Part shown: positions 35,960 to 45,041 of the stretch, piece by piece | Layout: each line of letters starts with the position of its first letter | How positions within the stretch are numbered: position 1 is the first letter of the stretch | Assembly: GCA_018396535.1 (NCBI GenBank) | Contig: JAGTQC010000002.1 | Coordinates: 197,152 to 261,151 of the forward strand | From: Candidatus Bathyarchaeota archaeon | GTDB lineage: Archaea; Thermoproteota; CALKCG01; B24; DRYS01 | Reading direction: 5' to 3' | DNA: 64,000 nt | Notes under the pieces: generated by a model | Told to the model about the DNA's origin: nothing | Databases searched by the model: none | What the model saw: the letters and a program-made list of their open reading frames with translations, nothing else | Made by a program: the position numbers and the translations under genes

Positions 35960-37003
35960 TTGAATAGCGATGCTATAAGGGTTGGTATAGATGGTCTGGG
36001 TAGGAGTGGATGGAATATTCATGCACGTATTTTCGAAGAGCTATCTGATATGTATAGAGTTGTAGGTGTATGCGATCCGATAAGGGAGAGGAGGATGGAG
36101 GCTTACGCTAAATTCGGTTGCCGTATATACGATGATTTCGATGATCTAATAGGAGATGATGAGATCGAGCTTATAGTTGTAGCTACACCTAGCTATCTAC
36201 ATGCATCCCATACCATAGCTGCTCTAGAATCTGGTAAAGATGTGGTATGCGAGAAGCCTATGGCTTCAAACCTATCTGAAGCCGATGCTATGATAGAAGC
36301 CTCTCGTAGAACTGGTAGACTCCTAACGGTATTCCATAACAGCTTATTCGCTCCAGACTATCTAAAGGTTATGGAGATAATAGAATCTGGTAAACTTGGA
36401 AAAATACTACTAGTTAAGATATACAGCCATACATTCGGTAGACGATGGGATTGGCAGACTCTTAGAAAGTTTGGTGGAGGAGAACTTAGAAATAACGGTG
36501 TACACTTGATAGCTCAAGCATTACAGATAATAGGCGATAGAGATGTGGAAGTATTCTGCGATCTAAGAAGAGCATTAACCCTAGGAGATGCTGAGGATCA
36601 CGTGAAACTAGTACTGAAAGCAGATGATTCACCCCTAATAGATATAGAGGTTACGAGAGCATGCGCATACCCACAATACAAGTGGCTGGTTATGGGTACA
36701 CAAGGAGGATTGGTAGGGGATTCCAATATCATAAGATGCAAGTACTTCGATCCTAGAGAACTACCACCTAGACAAGTCGAGATAGAGCCAACACCAGATC
36801 GTAGCTACAATCGTGAAGAAATACCGTGGAGAGAAGAGGAGCATCATATAGGAGTGGAAGCCGGATCTAGCGGCGTAGCCTTCTATAAGAAGCTATACGA
36901 AACCATAAGATACGGAGCACCACCACCAGTCCCGCTAGAACTACCACGTAAGGTTATGTGGATAATAGATAGATGCTTCAAACTAGTCGGAAACCTATCA
37001 TAA
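35960..37003 (+). CDS. Gfo/Idh/MocA family oxidoreductase
   Basis: A 347-residue NAD(P)-dependent oxidoreductase from the TTG at 35960, chosen because GGTGG lies 5 bp ahead; the frame is open to an ATG at 35906. It has the Rossmann start IRVGIDGLGRSGWNIHARIF, VVATPSYLHASHTIAAL, the CEKPMASNLSEADAMI block with catalytic Lys, and HNSLFAPDYLKVMEIIESGKLG. Typical substrates are sugars or inositols. Divergent from the ADP-ribosylglycohydrolase-like gene, so a joint sugar or nucleoside catabolic role is likely but unproved. Confidence 0.88.
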   Translation: MNSDAIRVGIDGLGRSGWNIHARIFEELSDMYRVVGVCDPIRERRMEAYAKFGCRIYDDFDDLIGDDEIELIVVATPSYLHASHTIAALESGKDVVCEKPMASNLSEADAMIEASRRTGRLLTVFHNSLFAPDYLKVMEIIESGKLGKILLVKIYSHTFGRRWDWQTLRKFGGGELRNNGVHLIAQALQIIGDRDVEVFCDLRRALTLGDAEDHVKLVLKADDSPLIDIEVTRACAYPQYKWLVMGTQGGLVGDSNIIRCKYFDPRELPPRQVEIEPTPDRSYNREEIPWREEEHHIGVEAGSSGVAFYKKLYETIRYGAPPPVPLELPRKVMWIIDRCFKLVGNLS

Positions 37004-37443
37004 CATATCATCGAGCAACCACGACTATACTCTTCCACGAACCATTACCCAACTCTAGATGGAAAACTTAAATCCTCCTAAACCTATCTAGCAACCCCCT
37101 ACGCCCCAGATTCCTAGAATACTTCCATAAGCTCTATTACGGATCTTACCTTAAACTCCACATAGCTGTAATCCTTAGATACTAGAATCGCTTGATATGC
37201 TACGATGATGACTGATAACTCTGCAACCCTGCAAGCCTAAGATAAGCCATACTAGCAGCTTCCTAATAGCTCTCCGAAAACAGGTATATATTCATCTCGT
37301 TAGAAATGCTTCTAGAAACAGTATAATCACAGCTATCTTCCAAGCCTAGATGAAAACATATGGATACCAGCTTTATGAAGCTAATCTAGACTCAGCTACG
37401 TTATCTAAAGCAGATGGTAGCGGACATAGTATATGTAAGCCTA

Positions 37444-37593
37444 CTAGGAATTAATATCGAGAGTAAGTTCAAGTTCTACTAAGACTTTCACATGAAGCCT
37501 CATATAGCTATCTATACTCGTCTCGGCTATATAGGTTAACGCCTCCTTCATAATCCCGGTAAGTACGCTCATCATTCCGAATACCCCAGTCAT
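37444..37593 (-). CDS. Possible 49-residue small protein
   Basis: An ATG-started frame beginning MTGVFGMMSVLTGIMKEA, with a mixed hydrophobic and charged sequence ending in VELELTLDINS. It is amphipathic and uses sensible codons, but there is no clear ribosome site or homology that I recognise. The frame remains open 16 codons above the ATG. It could be a decayed gene remnant or chance. Confidence 0.2.
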   Translation of the reverse strand: MTGVFGMMSVLTGIMKEALTYIAETSIDSYMRLHVKVLVELELTLDINS

Positions 37594-37710
37594 ATCGATA
37601 TAGCTGCTAACATAGCTTATACTATAAGGGAGGCCTAGAGTTTAAGATTACCATAAACTATGATATTATCCCAACCATAACAGTTCTACACTAAAAATAG
37701 CCCTAGGCTA

Positions 37711-37751
37711 GGTATAAAAGATACAAAAATATACGTTACGTTCGTTACGTT
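37711..37751 (+). promoter_or_regulatory. TATA box with tandem CGTTACGTT repeat downstream
   Basis: GGTATAAAAG at 37711-37720 is a good TATA box in the plus orientation. About 14 bp further, CGTTACGTT is repeated exactly at 37734-37742 and 37743-37751, across the expected start point. No plus-strand gene follows for over 700 bp, so it would drive an unannotated RNA or one antisense to the pilin 3' end. Confidence 0.35.
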
Positions 37752-37838
37752 CTATTAAAGCTGAGGGGTTATAGGTTAACCATAGATAAACCCTACCATC
37801 TACTAGAGAATTTCCATAGCGAAGGCTACTAATACTCT

Positions 37839-38369
37839 TTAAACTCCTCCAGATTGTGAAACCACCCCTACTATCGATCCTGTTAAAACTATGGTATTAC
37901 CGCTTACTAAACGAATCTCGATAGTCGCTGTAGAACCTCTAAGATCAGCAGACCCATTACCAGGAATTTTAGGAACATCGAACACGAATTTTAAGACAGT
38001 ACCTGCTCCAGGTGGAGTTGGATCGATGGATACTGGTGTAGGTAGAAGATTAGAATCAGTGTATATACCTTTGCAGGGTAGGGTATAACCTCCGACTCTA
38101 AGCGTTATAGCAGATGTGTCTTGTATTCTATCTGATGAGGTACCTGTATTCATGAATAATACTCCTACAGTAACATTCTCACTAGGTTCCTCATTAGTAA
38201 TGACCTGAGTCATGTTTATGAGTGATGCTGATATTTTTGGTCCTCCTACGAATCCCGACCATAGACCCATAAGCCATGCTGCTACTGCTAGCGATATAGC
38301 TATGGTTACCGCTATTATTATTATCGTAGCTATTACTGGTGATATAGCTTTTCTTTCAATCTTCCTCAT
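37839..38369 (-). CDS. Type IV pilin, probable major pilin
   Basis: A 176-residue archaeal pilin. The basic MRKIERKAISPV end precedes a hydrophobic helix (IATIIIIAVTIAISLAVAAW), a class III signal of the archaeal type IV pilin N-terminal family. The rest is a beta-rich head with many Thr, Asn and Pro residues (NMTQVITNEEPSENVTVGV). The strongest ribosome site of the cluster, GGAGGTG with a 5-base spacer, and a good TATA box suggest high expression, hence major pilin. Confidence 0.83.
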   Translation of the reverse strand: MRKIERKAISPVIATIIIIAVTIAISLAVAAWLMGLWSGFVGGPKISASLINMTQVITNEEPSENVTVGVLFMNTGTSSDRIQDTSAITLRVGGYTLPCKGIYTDSNLLPTPVSIDPTPPGAGTVLKFVFDVPKIPGNGSADLRGSTATIEIRLVSGNTIVLTGSIVGVVSQSGGV

Positions 38370-38374
38370 AATTT

Positions 38375-38381
38375 CACCTCC
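38375..38381 (-). promoter_or_regulatory. Strong ribosome-binding site of the major pilin
   Basis: GGAGGTG in the minus orientation, 5 bases before the ATG at 38369. It is an almost perfect anti-Shine-Dalgarno match and fixes the start codon. Confidence 0.7.
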
Positions 38382-38413
38382 TACACCTATACTATTAATA
38401 TTTCAAATCTAGA

Positions 38414-38424
38414 GTATTTAAAGC
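38414..38424 (-). promoter_or_regulatory. TATA box of the major pilin promoter
   Basis: GCTTTAAATAC in the minus orientation, about 45-55 bp before the start of the pilin gene. The core CTTTAAATACT also occurs at the pilus ATPase promoter (41645-41655), so the two may be co-regulated. Confidence 0.5.
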
Positions 38425-38515
38425 TTATTATTTGGTAATACCTTTACCATATAGGCTTCGAAAATTTTATTAGAACCTATATAGCTATATTCGTATTACT
38501 GGTGTATAACTGGGT

Positions 38516-38929
38516 TTGGTTGTGGAAGTTAGAGGTTTTGAAAGATTTCAGGATTTCATAGAATCTATCGATAGCGAGGTTACACGTCTTAAAGCTCTCC
38601 TAGGCGATTATATGCGTAGAGTCGAATCTGTTAAAGCTAGAGCTGAGAAGCATCTAAAGGTTCAGGGTGCGATATCTAAGATAGCTAAGAAGAAGCTTCC
38701 TGAAGGTGAGGTGATAGATCTTAAAGGTGTGGAGGCTTTGATCAACCCCTCTCCTAAACAGGAGCTTGATATACTTCTAGAAGCTATGCAGAGTGTTCAG
38801 GATCGTATAAATCAGCTTGAGAATATCAAGAAATCTGTATCTGTATTTCAGGAAGCTCAGAGTCTCGATATACCTATCGAAGTAGTGTATAGGGATGGTG
38901 TACCTAAGACGATAATAGTTAGGATGTGA
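38516..38929 (+). CDS. Coiled-coil protein of unknown function in pilus cluster
   Basis: A 137-residue helical protein with predicted coiled coils at about residues 10-55 (FIESIDSEVTRLKALLGDYM) and 82-112 (LDILLEAMQSVQDRINQLEN), separated by a basic loop and closed by a short beta segment (IEVVYRDGVPKTIIVRM). No membrane segment. TTG at 38516 or GTG at 38522 could start it. It stands between the divergent major pilin gene and the convergent propeller protein gene. Not recognised; a cytosolic pilus accessory role is conjecture. Confidence 0.6.
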   Translation: MVVEVRGFERFQDFIESIDSEVTRLKALLGDYMRRVESVKARAEKHLKVQGAISKIAKKKLPEGEVIDLKGVEALINPSPKQELDILLEAMQSVQDRINQLENIKKSVSVFQEAQSLDIPIEVVYRDGVPKTIIVRM

Positions 38930-38943
38930 TATTATACCATAAT

Positions 38944-41607
38944 TCAGCTTCCAACTCCAAGCTCTCTAAGCTCTTCTTCAGATACTTCTTCAAGCTCCCT
39001 CATCCTACGTCTACGTAGATAGAATATTATAGTTAGCAGTGATCCTATAGGTATCACGGCTAGTAGTAGTATGTATGGTAGATACCTCCATAATATAGTT
39101 ATAAACTCGGGTTGAAGCCTTAGTAGAATCTGCTTAGATTCTGATAGATCTATATATGTAGTTGTAGGTTTATATCCATCCATAGATACTGTGACGGTGT
39201 ATCTCCCTCTGATAAGCTCCCTTCTGAATATACCGTAGCTATCTGTATAGGATGCTAAACTCTCAGGCCCCGATATGGTTATCCTAGCACCTTCTAGAGG
39301 CTTATCTACATCATCTACTACTGTTATAGTTAGGGTGTAGGTTTCTGGTTGTAGGATAGCTTCTAGTGAAAGCTTATCAGGTATAACTAGATCTACCGAA
39401 TACCTTCTCCAACCGCTTGATATGAATTCGAATCTATATGAGCCGTATGGTAGGGGGGCTCTAAGTAAACCATCGGTGAAGGATGCTTCCGAATATAGCT
39501 TACCAGCTCTATAGATTCTAACAGATCCGAATAGAGGTGTACCATCATAGCCTTTAATAGATGCTGTTAGAGTGTATATCGTAGGATCGAGGGATATTAT
39601 CGTAACAGTATCATCGGTTAATCGTATAGGTATAGCTTTAGGATTGTAATGGTTTGCTTGAATCTTCAAGATATAGTCTCCGTATGGAGCTGTAAATACA
39701 GCTTCACCTCTAGCTGATGTATAGGTGTACCCGTATAGCTTATCCATCCACCATAACTCTACCGATGCTCTACCTATGAATTCATCGAGCCATGAGCCTA
39801 CGGTTAAAGCTAGCCTATAGTATTCGGGTGTTAACGGTATGCTAAGGTTTACGCTAGAAGTTAATCTAACCGTAGCGTTATACGATTTATAATGATCTGC
39901 ATAGACTTTAACATTATACGTATCCCTTGGTAGTACTAGTATCGGGTTTACAGGTGTAAGCGTGGTAGATACGTTGAATCCGAGCCTACCTTCAACCTCT
40001 ACTCTATAGCTCTCAGGTTTAATATCGATGCTTCTTTCATCGTATACGTTGAATATCAATGGATACATAGGTTGAACTAGGATTCTAGAATCGACTTCTA
40101 GACATAGATCTGATGCTAGCCGTATATCTATGGATGCTTTACCTATATCTATATGATCTACTACTATAGTATAGGATCCTACCGGTAGGAGTAGCCTAGA
40201 TGGTGTGGTAGTATATATCTCCATACCCATACCTGCTATCGTTAAATTCGCTCCGGTTATACTTACACCTGTAGGATCCGTTAGCGATACATCTAGTATA
40301 CGCTTCTTCAATCTAGCATCTGATAGTATAGCTAGGCTTCCATCGGAGAAGCCTACAGCTAGTCTATAACCTAGATTTGATAGATCTATAGAGGTAGCTT
40401 TTGATAGGCTTAGAGGTGATCTCCATAGTAGATCCCCTACCTCATCGATCATGTACACCCATCCATCGGATACGCCTACCGCTATAGTAAGTGGTATGGA
40501 TTCTAGAGCGATACATGATGGTGTATATCCTAAGCTTATACTCCATAAGTAGTTAACGATATGAGCAGATATACCGAATAGGTATAGCTGATAGTCTTCG
40601 GATACTACCGCTATATATCTACCGCTAGAATCCATTCTTACAGCTACACATCTTCCTCCAAGACTATAACTCCAGAAGGATCTGATGGTGTAGAATCCGC
40701 TAAGCTTATACTCGCTAAGCTCGTATACGCGTATAAGGTATCTAGCCTTAGGATCTGGGTTAGCTGGATTACTACCAGCTGCTAGGATGAGTTTAGAGAA
40801 GCCTGTATCGTATAGTTCTAGTGAATCTAACCTATATCCACGCATATCATCTAAGACTACCTGGAATAGATTCTCTATAATAGTATCTGTGAAACGGTAA
40901 AATCTGAGTAGCGGCGCATCGTATATCGATAATACTCCAGTCCTATTATCGGATATCCTAGCATATATAGCTATAGCAGCTTCACCAGTTAACCCCTGGC
41001 TAGATTTAGATGGATAAATCTCTGTGAATATCGATGGATCGAATCTAGCTATAGATAGACTATACCCTTTAACCGTATAGCTGTATCCTAGTATCCATTC
41101 CTCACCCCTACCTTCAGGTCTACCTATAGCGTAGGAGTATATCCATCCAAGTTCATCTAGAAGTACTACGATCGATCTATCGTATAGGTATAGGAGACTC
41201 CTAGTTTGAGCTCTACTACATCTATGCCTATAGTCTACTAGGCTCCCGTTATAGCTATAGACTGTTAGCTCCATAGCCTTGGATACGGCTACTATATACT
41301 CTAGGTTTATGCTACCCTGCATATGGGATATACCGGCTCTCATAGGTGTCTTCCATAGGATACGCCCATCGTATCCTAGGAGATATAGGTACCCGGTATC
41401 AGATGCTACAGCTATATGTGAACCGTCGTAAGCTATATCTATGGATGTTATCGATCCATCAATCTTGGTATAAATGGATTTAGGTATAGATATGATGGGA
41501 GTTACATATTCAGCTCTATATCTAGGCATATACATAGATGCTATGGTTAATACCAGTACTATGCATACAAACATGTATAGATGAATATTTACAGATCTAT
41601 TCTCCAA
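38944..41607 (-). CDS. Membrane-anchored beta-propeller protein with PEGA-like repeats
   Basis: An 887-residue surface protein. An N-terminal hydrophobic segment (about residues 8-25) leads to a WD40/PQQ-like propeller (about 40-440) with blades such as VASDTGYLYLLGYDGRILW and AVGFSDGSLAILSD. Then come four or five PEGA or carboxypeptidase-regulatory-like beta domains (about 460-835), with VEGRLGF, GDYILKI, GSYRFEF and ARITISGPESLASYTDSYG. A second hydrophobic helix (about 843-866) is followed by a short basic and acidic cytoplasmic tail. The layout suits an adhesin or pilus-linked sensor. Divergent from the pilus ATPase gene. Confidence 0.75.
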   Translation of the reverse strand: MENRSVNIHLYMFVCIVLVLTIASMYMPRYRAEYVTPIISIPKSIYTKIDGSITSIDIAYDGSHIAVASDTGYLYLLGYDGRILWKTPMRAGISHMQGSINLEYIVAVSKAMELTVYSYNGSLVDYRHRCSRAQTRSLLYLYDRSIVVLLDELGWIYSYAIGRPEGRGEEWILGYSYTVKGYSLSIARFDPSIFTEIYPSKSSQGLTGEAAIAIYARISDNRTGVLSIYDAPLLRFYRFTDTIIENLFQVVLDDMRGYRLDSLELYDTGFSKLILAAGSNPANPDPKARYLIRVYELSEYKLSGFYTIRSFWSYSLGGRCVAVRMDSSGRYIAVVSEDYQLYLFGISAHIVNYLWSISLGYTPSCIALESIPLTIAVGVSDGWVYMIDEVGDLLWRSPLSLSKATSIDLSNLGYRLAVGFSDGSLAILSDARLKKRILDVSLTDPTGVSITGANLTIAGMGMEIYTTTPSRLLLPVGSYTIVVDHIDIGKASIDIRLASDLCLEVDSRILVQPMYPLIFNVYDERSIDIKPESYRVEVEGRLGFNVSTTLTPVNPILVLPRDTYNVKVYADHYKSYNATVRLTSSVNLSIPLTPEYYRLALTVGSWLDEFIGRASVELWWMDKLYGYTYTSARGEAVFTAPYGDYILKIQANHYNPKAIPIRLTDDTVTIISLDPTIYTLTASIKGYDGTPLFGSVRIYRAGKLYSEASFTDGLLRAPLPYGSYRFEFISSGWRRYSVDLVIPDKLSLEAILQPETYTLTITVVDDVDKPLEGARITISGPESLASYTDSYGIFRRELIRGRYTVTVSMDGYKPTTTYIDLSESKQILLRLQPEFITILWRYLPYILLLAVIPIGSLLTIIFYLRRRRMRELEEVSEEELRELGVGS

Positions 41608-41644
41608 ATCTAAATTACACCACGCCTTATATTGACATAGAAAA

Positions 41645-41655
41645 CCTTTAAATAC
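41645..41655 (+). promoter_or_regulatory. TATA box of the first pilus ATPase operon
   Basis: CCTTTAAATAC at this position is about 55 bp before the ATG at 41708, with the predicted transcript start near 41680. It shares the CTTTAAATACT core with the major pilin promoter. Confidence 0.5.
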
Positions 41656-41677
41656 TTTTCTATTTTCTAAAAGTATT
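41651..41677. repeat. Perfect 9-bp inverted repeat at the pilus ATPase promoter
   Basis: AATACTTTT at 41651-41659 and AAAAGTATT at 41669-41677 are perfect complements around a 9-base spacer. The left arm overlaps the 3' end of the TATA box and the right arm reaches the expected transcription start. That is a classic place for a repressor operator. It could also affect the divergent propeller gene. Confidence 0.55.
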
Positions 41678-41707
41678 CAATTTCAGAATAGGTTAGGAGT
41701 AGATGAT

Positions 41708-43264
41708 ATGATAGAAGGTGTTGGGAGAACAGATGCTTCTACAGAAGCTGGGTTAGTAACGATAACCCCTACTCTAATACCAAAAGGCTTCAGGATTATC
41801 GAAGGCTATAGTATAAGAGAACCCTATGTACGTATAGCTATAGTTCGTAACGATGAAACAGGTGAGATACTATACCTCGTAGATGAGGTTAAACTTACAC
41901 GTAGGGAGAGGAGTATCTATCTACGTATAATCGAAACACTCGAATGGGAGCTTAAACCTATAGAAGAAACTGAAGATCCATATGAATACTTTAGGAAGAC
42001 GGCTGTTAAAACTATACATAAGTATAGGATTAGGCTCGGGAATATACCTGGTGTATCTTGGGCTAAGATACTATACTATGCTGAAAGGGATATACTAGGC
42101 TATGGTAAGATAGATGCTTTAATGAAGGATCCGAACCTGGAGGATATAAGCTGCGATGGTTATGGTAGACCTATCTACGTATGGCATAGACGCTATGAGT
42201 ATATACCGACGAACGTGATGTTCGAAGATGAGGAGGAGCTTAACGAATTCGTATTAAAGCTTGCACATAAAGCTGGTAAACATGTATCGACTGCATGGCC
42301 TATACTCGATGCTATGCTACCAGGTATGCATAGGGTTGCAGCTACGTTTAGTAAAGAAGTATCGACAAGCGGATCTACATTTACTATAAGGAAGTTTAGG
42401 GAGGATCCTATATCGGTAATCGATCTGATAAACTTTGGTACGATAGATCCTGAGACTGCAGCCTACCTATGGATTGCTATGGAGTATAAGATGCCAGCTT
42501 TGATAATGGGTGTTACCGGTAGTGGTAAGACTACTTTATTGAACGCTCTCACATGTCTATTCAGACCTACACTTAAAGTCGTTACTATAGAGGATATACC
42601 TGAGCTTAGACTACCGTTAGAGAACTGGGTTCAGCTAGTATCCAGACCTAGTTATAGCCTTGGACCTGAGAGGGTTGGGGAGATTTCACTCTTCGATCTA
42701 GTTAAAGTTTCTCTAAGATATAGACCTGATATAATCATAGTAGGTGAGGTTAGGGGTGAGGAGGCATACGTATTATTCCAAGCTCTAGCTACGGGTCATG
42801 GAGGGCTTACAACCATACATGCTGAGGATGTGGAAGCAGCTGTTAGACGTTTAACATCACCACCTATGAATATACCTGATGGCTACATACCTTTGATGAA
42901 GCTTGGTATGATAATAAGGAGGGTTAGGATATTCTCAGAGGATAATCCTGCAGGTAGGATTACACGTAGGGTTGCAGGAGTCTACGAGGTGAAGGGGGTT
43001 GGAAGCTATAATCGTGTATCCATATGGGATCCTTATAGGGATAGATTCGAGAAGAATCTAAACGATAGCTTCGTATTGAGAGAGATAGCTGAAACCATAG
43101 GTAGGAGCTATGATCAGCTTCTAGAAGAGGTTTCTAGACGTAGCACCGTACTCAGATGGATGGCTTCTAAAGGTATAAGAAGCTATAAGGATGTAGCTTC
43201 CATGGTGCATCTGTATTATGCTGATCCATGGAGGGTGTATGAACGTGCGGTTAAGGAAGCGTAG
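41708..43264 (+). CDS. Type IV pilus assembly ATPase (TadA/PilB/ArlI-like), first copy
   Basis: A 518-residue secretion ATPase that powers pilus assembly at the inner face of the membrane. N-terminal N1D-like region to about residue 230 (DILGYGKIDALMKDPNLEDI, FTIRKFREDPISV), then Walker A GVTGSGKTT at 268-276, Asp box TIEDIPELRLP, Walker B DIIIVGEVRGEEA and His box ATGHGGLTTIHAED. The next gene, its membrane platform, starts inside its end. No ArlH partner lies nearby, so it is assigned to a pilus rather than an archaellum. Confidence 0.93.
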   Translation: MIEGVGRTDASTEAGLVTITPTLIPKGFRIIEGYSIREPYVRIAIVRNDETGEILYLVDEVKLTRRERSIYLRIIETLEWELKPIEETEDPYEYFRKTAVKTIHKYRIRLGNIPGVSWAKILYYAERDILGYGKIDALMKDPNLEDISCDGYGRPIYVWHRRYEYIPTNVMFEDEEELNEFVLKLAHKAGKHVSTAWPILDAMLPGMHRVAATFSKEVSTSGSTFTIRKFREDPISVIDLINFGTIDPETAAYLWIAMEYKMPALIMGVTGSGKTTLLNALTCLFRPTLKVVTIEDIPELRLPLENWVQLVSRPSYSLGPERVGEISLFDLVKVSLRYRPDIIIVGEVRGEEAYVLFQALATGHGGLTTIHAEDVEAAVRRLTSPPMNIPDGYIPLMKLGMIIRRVRIFSEDNPAGRITRRVAGVYEVKGVGSYNRVSIWDPYRDRFEKNLNDSFVLREIAETIGRSYDQLLEEVSRRSTVLRWMASKGIRSYKDVASMVHLYYADPWRVYERAVKEA

Positions 43265-45041
43265 AGAAGCTGTGACGGAGGAGGCTCTACCGAAGCCGGA
43301 AGAGCCTCTAACCTTCATGGATAAGCTAGATGTATTCGCATACTCCCTATTCGGAGGGATATCCTCTAGGGTTGCTAGAAGCTTCGAATTCGATAAGTAT
43401 CTAAGTAGAGCTGGTATAGATGTTAGCCCTACGCTATACGCTGCTAGAGCTCTACTATTTACGCTTATATCCACCTACATAGCCTATATGGCTATAACCT
43501 CTACTATACTCTTCGCAGAGGGTATGATAGTTAAGATTCTAGTCTTGATCGTAGCTTCCATGATTCCTCTCATGACACTCTCATTCTTCCTGATATATCC
43601 ATCACTTAAAGCTTCTAGCAGGAGTAAGGATATGGAGCATGAGCTGCCATTCTTCGCAGCCTACATATCGACTATGATTAGGGGGGGATTGAGTATAAGC
43701 GCAGCTTTAGAAAGGCTATCTAGGATAAAGGATCTGCCTGGAGCTTCTATGGAGGCTAAACGTATACTTAGAGATATAAAGGTCTTCGGGAAGGATCCTA
43801 TATCCGCTCTAGAGGATAGTGTTAAGGAGCATCCGAATAGATACTATAGAGACTTCATACTAGGCTATACATCTACGGTTAGGAGGGGTGGAGATATAAT
43901 CCACTATCTATATAGTAAGACTGAGGGGTTATTCGAAGCTCATGCCGCTATGATTAAGAGGATAGCGGATAAAGTTGCTTTAGCAGCTGAGGTATACGTT
44001 ATACTCATAGTGTTGGTAGGTCTCGGATTCTACATATTCTTCGCTGTATCCACTATGATGCCTGGTCAAACTGCAAGCCCATTCTCCTCGATAGTATCAC
44101 TAATACTATTCGCATACCTTCTTATGCCTCTACTATCGCTTATAACTCTTCTAATGGTAGATGCCATGATGCCTAAGATGGTTATACCGATAAACGAGCC
44201 TAATAAGACGCTTATCCTAAGTATACCATTGGGTATAGGTGTAACTCTAGCCGTACTCTATGCTACCGGTGGCTGGAGCTTTATACAGAGTGGAGTGATA
44301 AACAGGTATACTGTAGTATCGACTATATTCGCTCTATCCATAGGTCTTATAGCTTTATCAACACCTCCTGCACTACATTACTCCTTACTAGCTAAAGGTA
44401 TTAGAGGATTTGAAGATGATGTTGCTAGCTTTCTAAGAGATCTAGTAGAGGTTAGGAAGACTGGTATATCACCTGAGAGATGCATAATCTATACATCTAG
44501 GAGGAGCTATGGCAGGTTTACACCCTTAGTAAACGATATGTCTAAACTACTATCATGGGGTATACCTATACGTAGAGCTATCGAGAGGGTGATATCTAGA
44601 ACTAAGAATTGGTTTGTTAGAGTTCTACTAACATTCCTAGCTGAAGCTATAGATGTAGGAGGTGGGAGTGTAGAGATACTTGAAGCTCTAGCTAGATTCT
44701 CCTTCTCGCTAGCAGAGTATGAGAAGGAGCTTAGAGCTAGGATAAAGCCATACATTATGATGCCATACTTCGGAGCATTGATGACTGTCGTATCAACCAT
44801 ACTCATAGTATACTTCACAAGCCAGACTATGGCTATACTACCGAGTAAACCCCCGATAACTATGGAGGAAGCTGTATTCTACTTCTCTACATCGATGATA
44901 ATAAACTCATGGCTTATAGGGCTTGTAGCAGGTAAGATAAGTAATCAGCAGACTATGGCTGGACTTACACATTCGACGATACTAGTCTTCACAGTATTCG
45001 CTACACTAGCTATAATGAATGCTATGCTATTCCAATTCTAA
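43239..45041 (+). CDS. Pilus platform membrane protein, two fused T2SSF/TadC domains
   Basis: About 600 residues with two type II secretion F (TadC/ArlJ-like) domains. The first helical cytosolic module (ELPFFAAYISTMIRGGLSIS to about residue 275) and the second (DDVASFLRDLVEVRKTGISP to about 510) each precede hydrophobic helices, giving about nine in all. The GGAGGG ahead of the ATG at 43239 sets the start, so the gene overlaps the ATPase by 26 bp. It is the inner-membrane core on which pilins are added. Compare the split version at 49369-51137. Confidence 0.9.
   Translation: MNVRLRKRREAVTEEALPKPEEPLTFMDKLDVFAYSLFGGISSRVARSFEFDKYLSRAGIDVSPTLYAARALLFTLISTYIAYMAITSTILFAEGMIVKILVLIVASMIPLMTLSFFLIYPSLKASSRSKDMEHELPFFAAYISTMIRGGLSISAALERLSRIKDLPGASMEAKRILRDIKVFGKDPISALEDSVKEHPNRYYRDFILGYTSTVRRGGDIIHYLYSKTEGLFEAHAAMIKRIADKVALAAEVYVILIVLVGLGFYIFFAVSTMMPGQTASPFSSIVSLILFAYLLMPLLSLITLLMVDAMMPKMVIPINEPNKTLILSIPLGIGVTLAVLYATGGWSFIQSGVINRYTVVSTIFALSIGLIALSTPPALHYSLLAKGIRGFEDDVASFLRDLVEVRKTGISPERCIIYTSRRSYGRFTPLVNDMSKLLSWGIPIRRAIERVISRTKNWFVRVLLTFLAEAIDVGGGSVEILEALARFSFSLAEYEKELRARIKPYIMMPYFGALMTVVSTILIVYFTSQTMAILPSKPPITMEEAVFYFSTSMIINSWLIGLVAGKISNQQTMAGLTHSTILVFTVFATLAIMNAMLFQF

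Larger units (their letters stand above)
37004..37838. other. Gene-poor 835-bp intergenic region
   Basis: The longest gap of the window. No frame above 60 codons on either strand and no tRNA features. It contains a TATA-like element and a 9-bp tandem repeat near 37711-37751, and a short minus-strand frame at 37444-37593 (separate entries). It may hold a degraded gene, a non-coding RNA, or pilus regulation. Confidence 0.6.

Noticed and set aside
37195..37245. ATGATGA followed by CTGA, resembling C and D boxes of a C/D sRNA
   Set aside because: The two boxes are directly adjacent, leaving no room for a guide, and the second box pair was not found.
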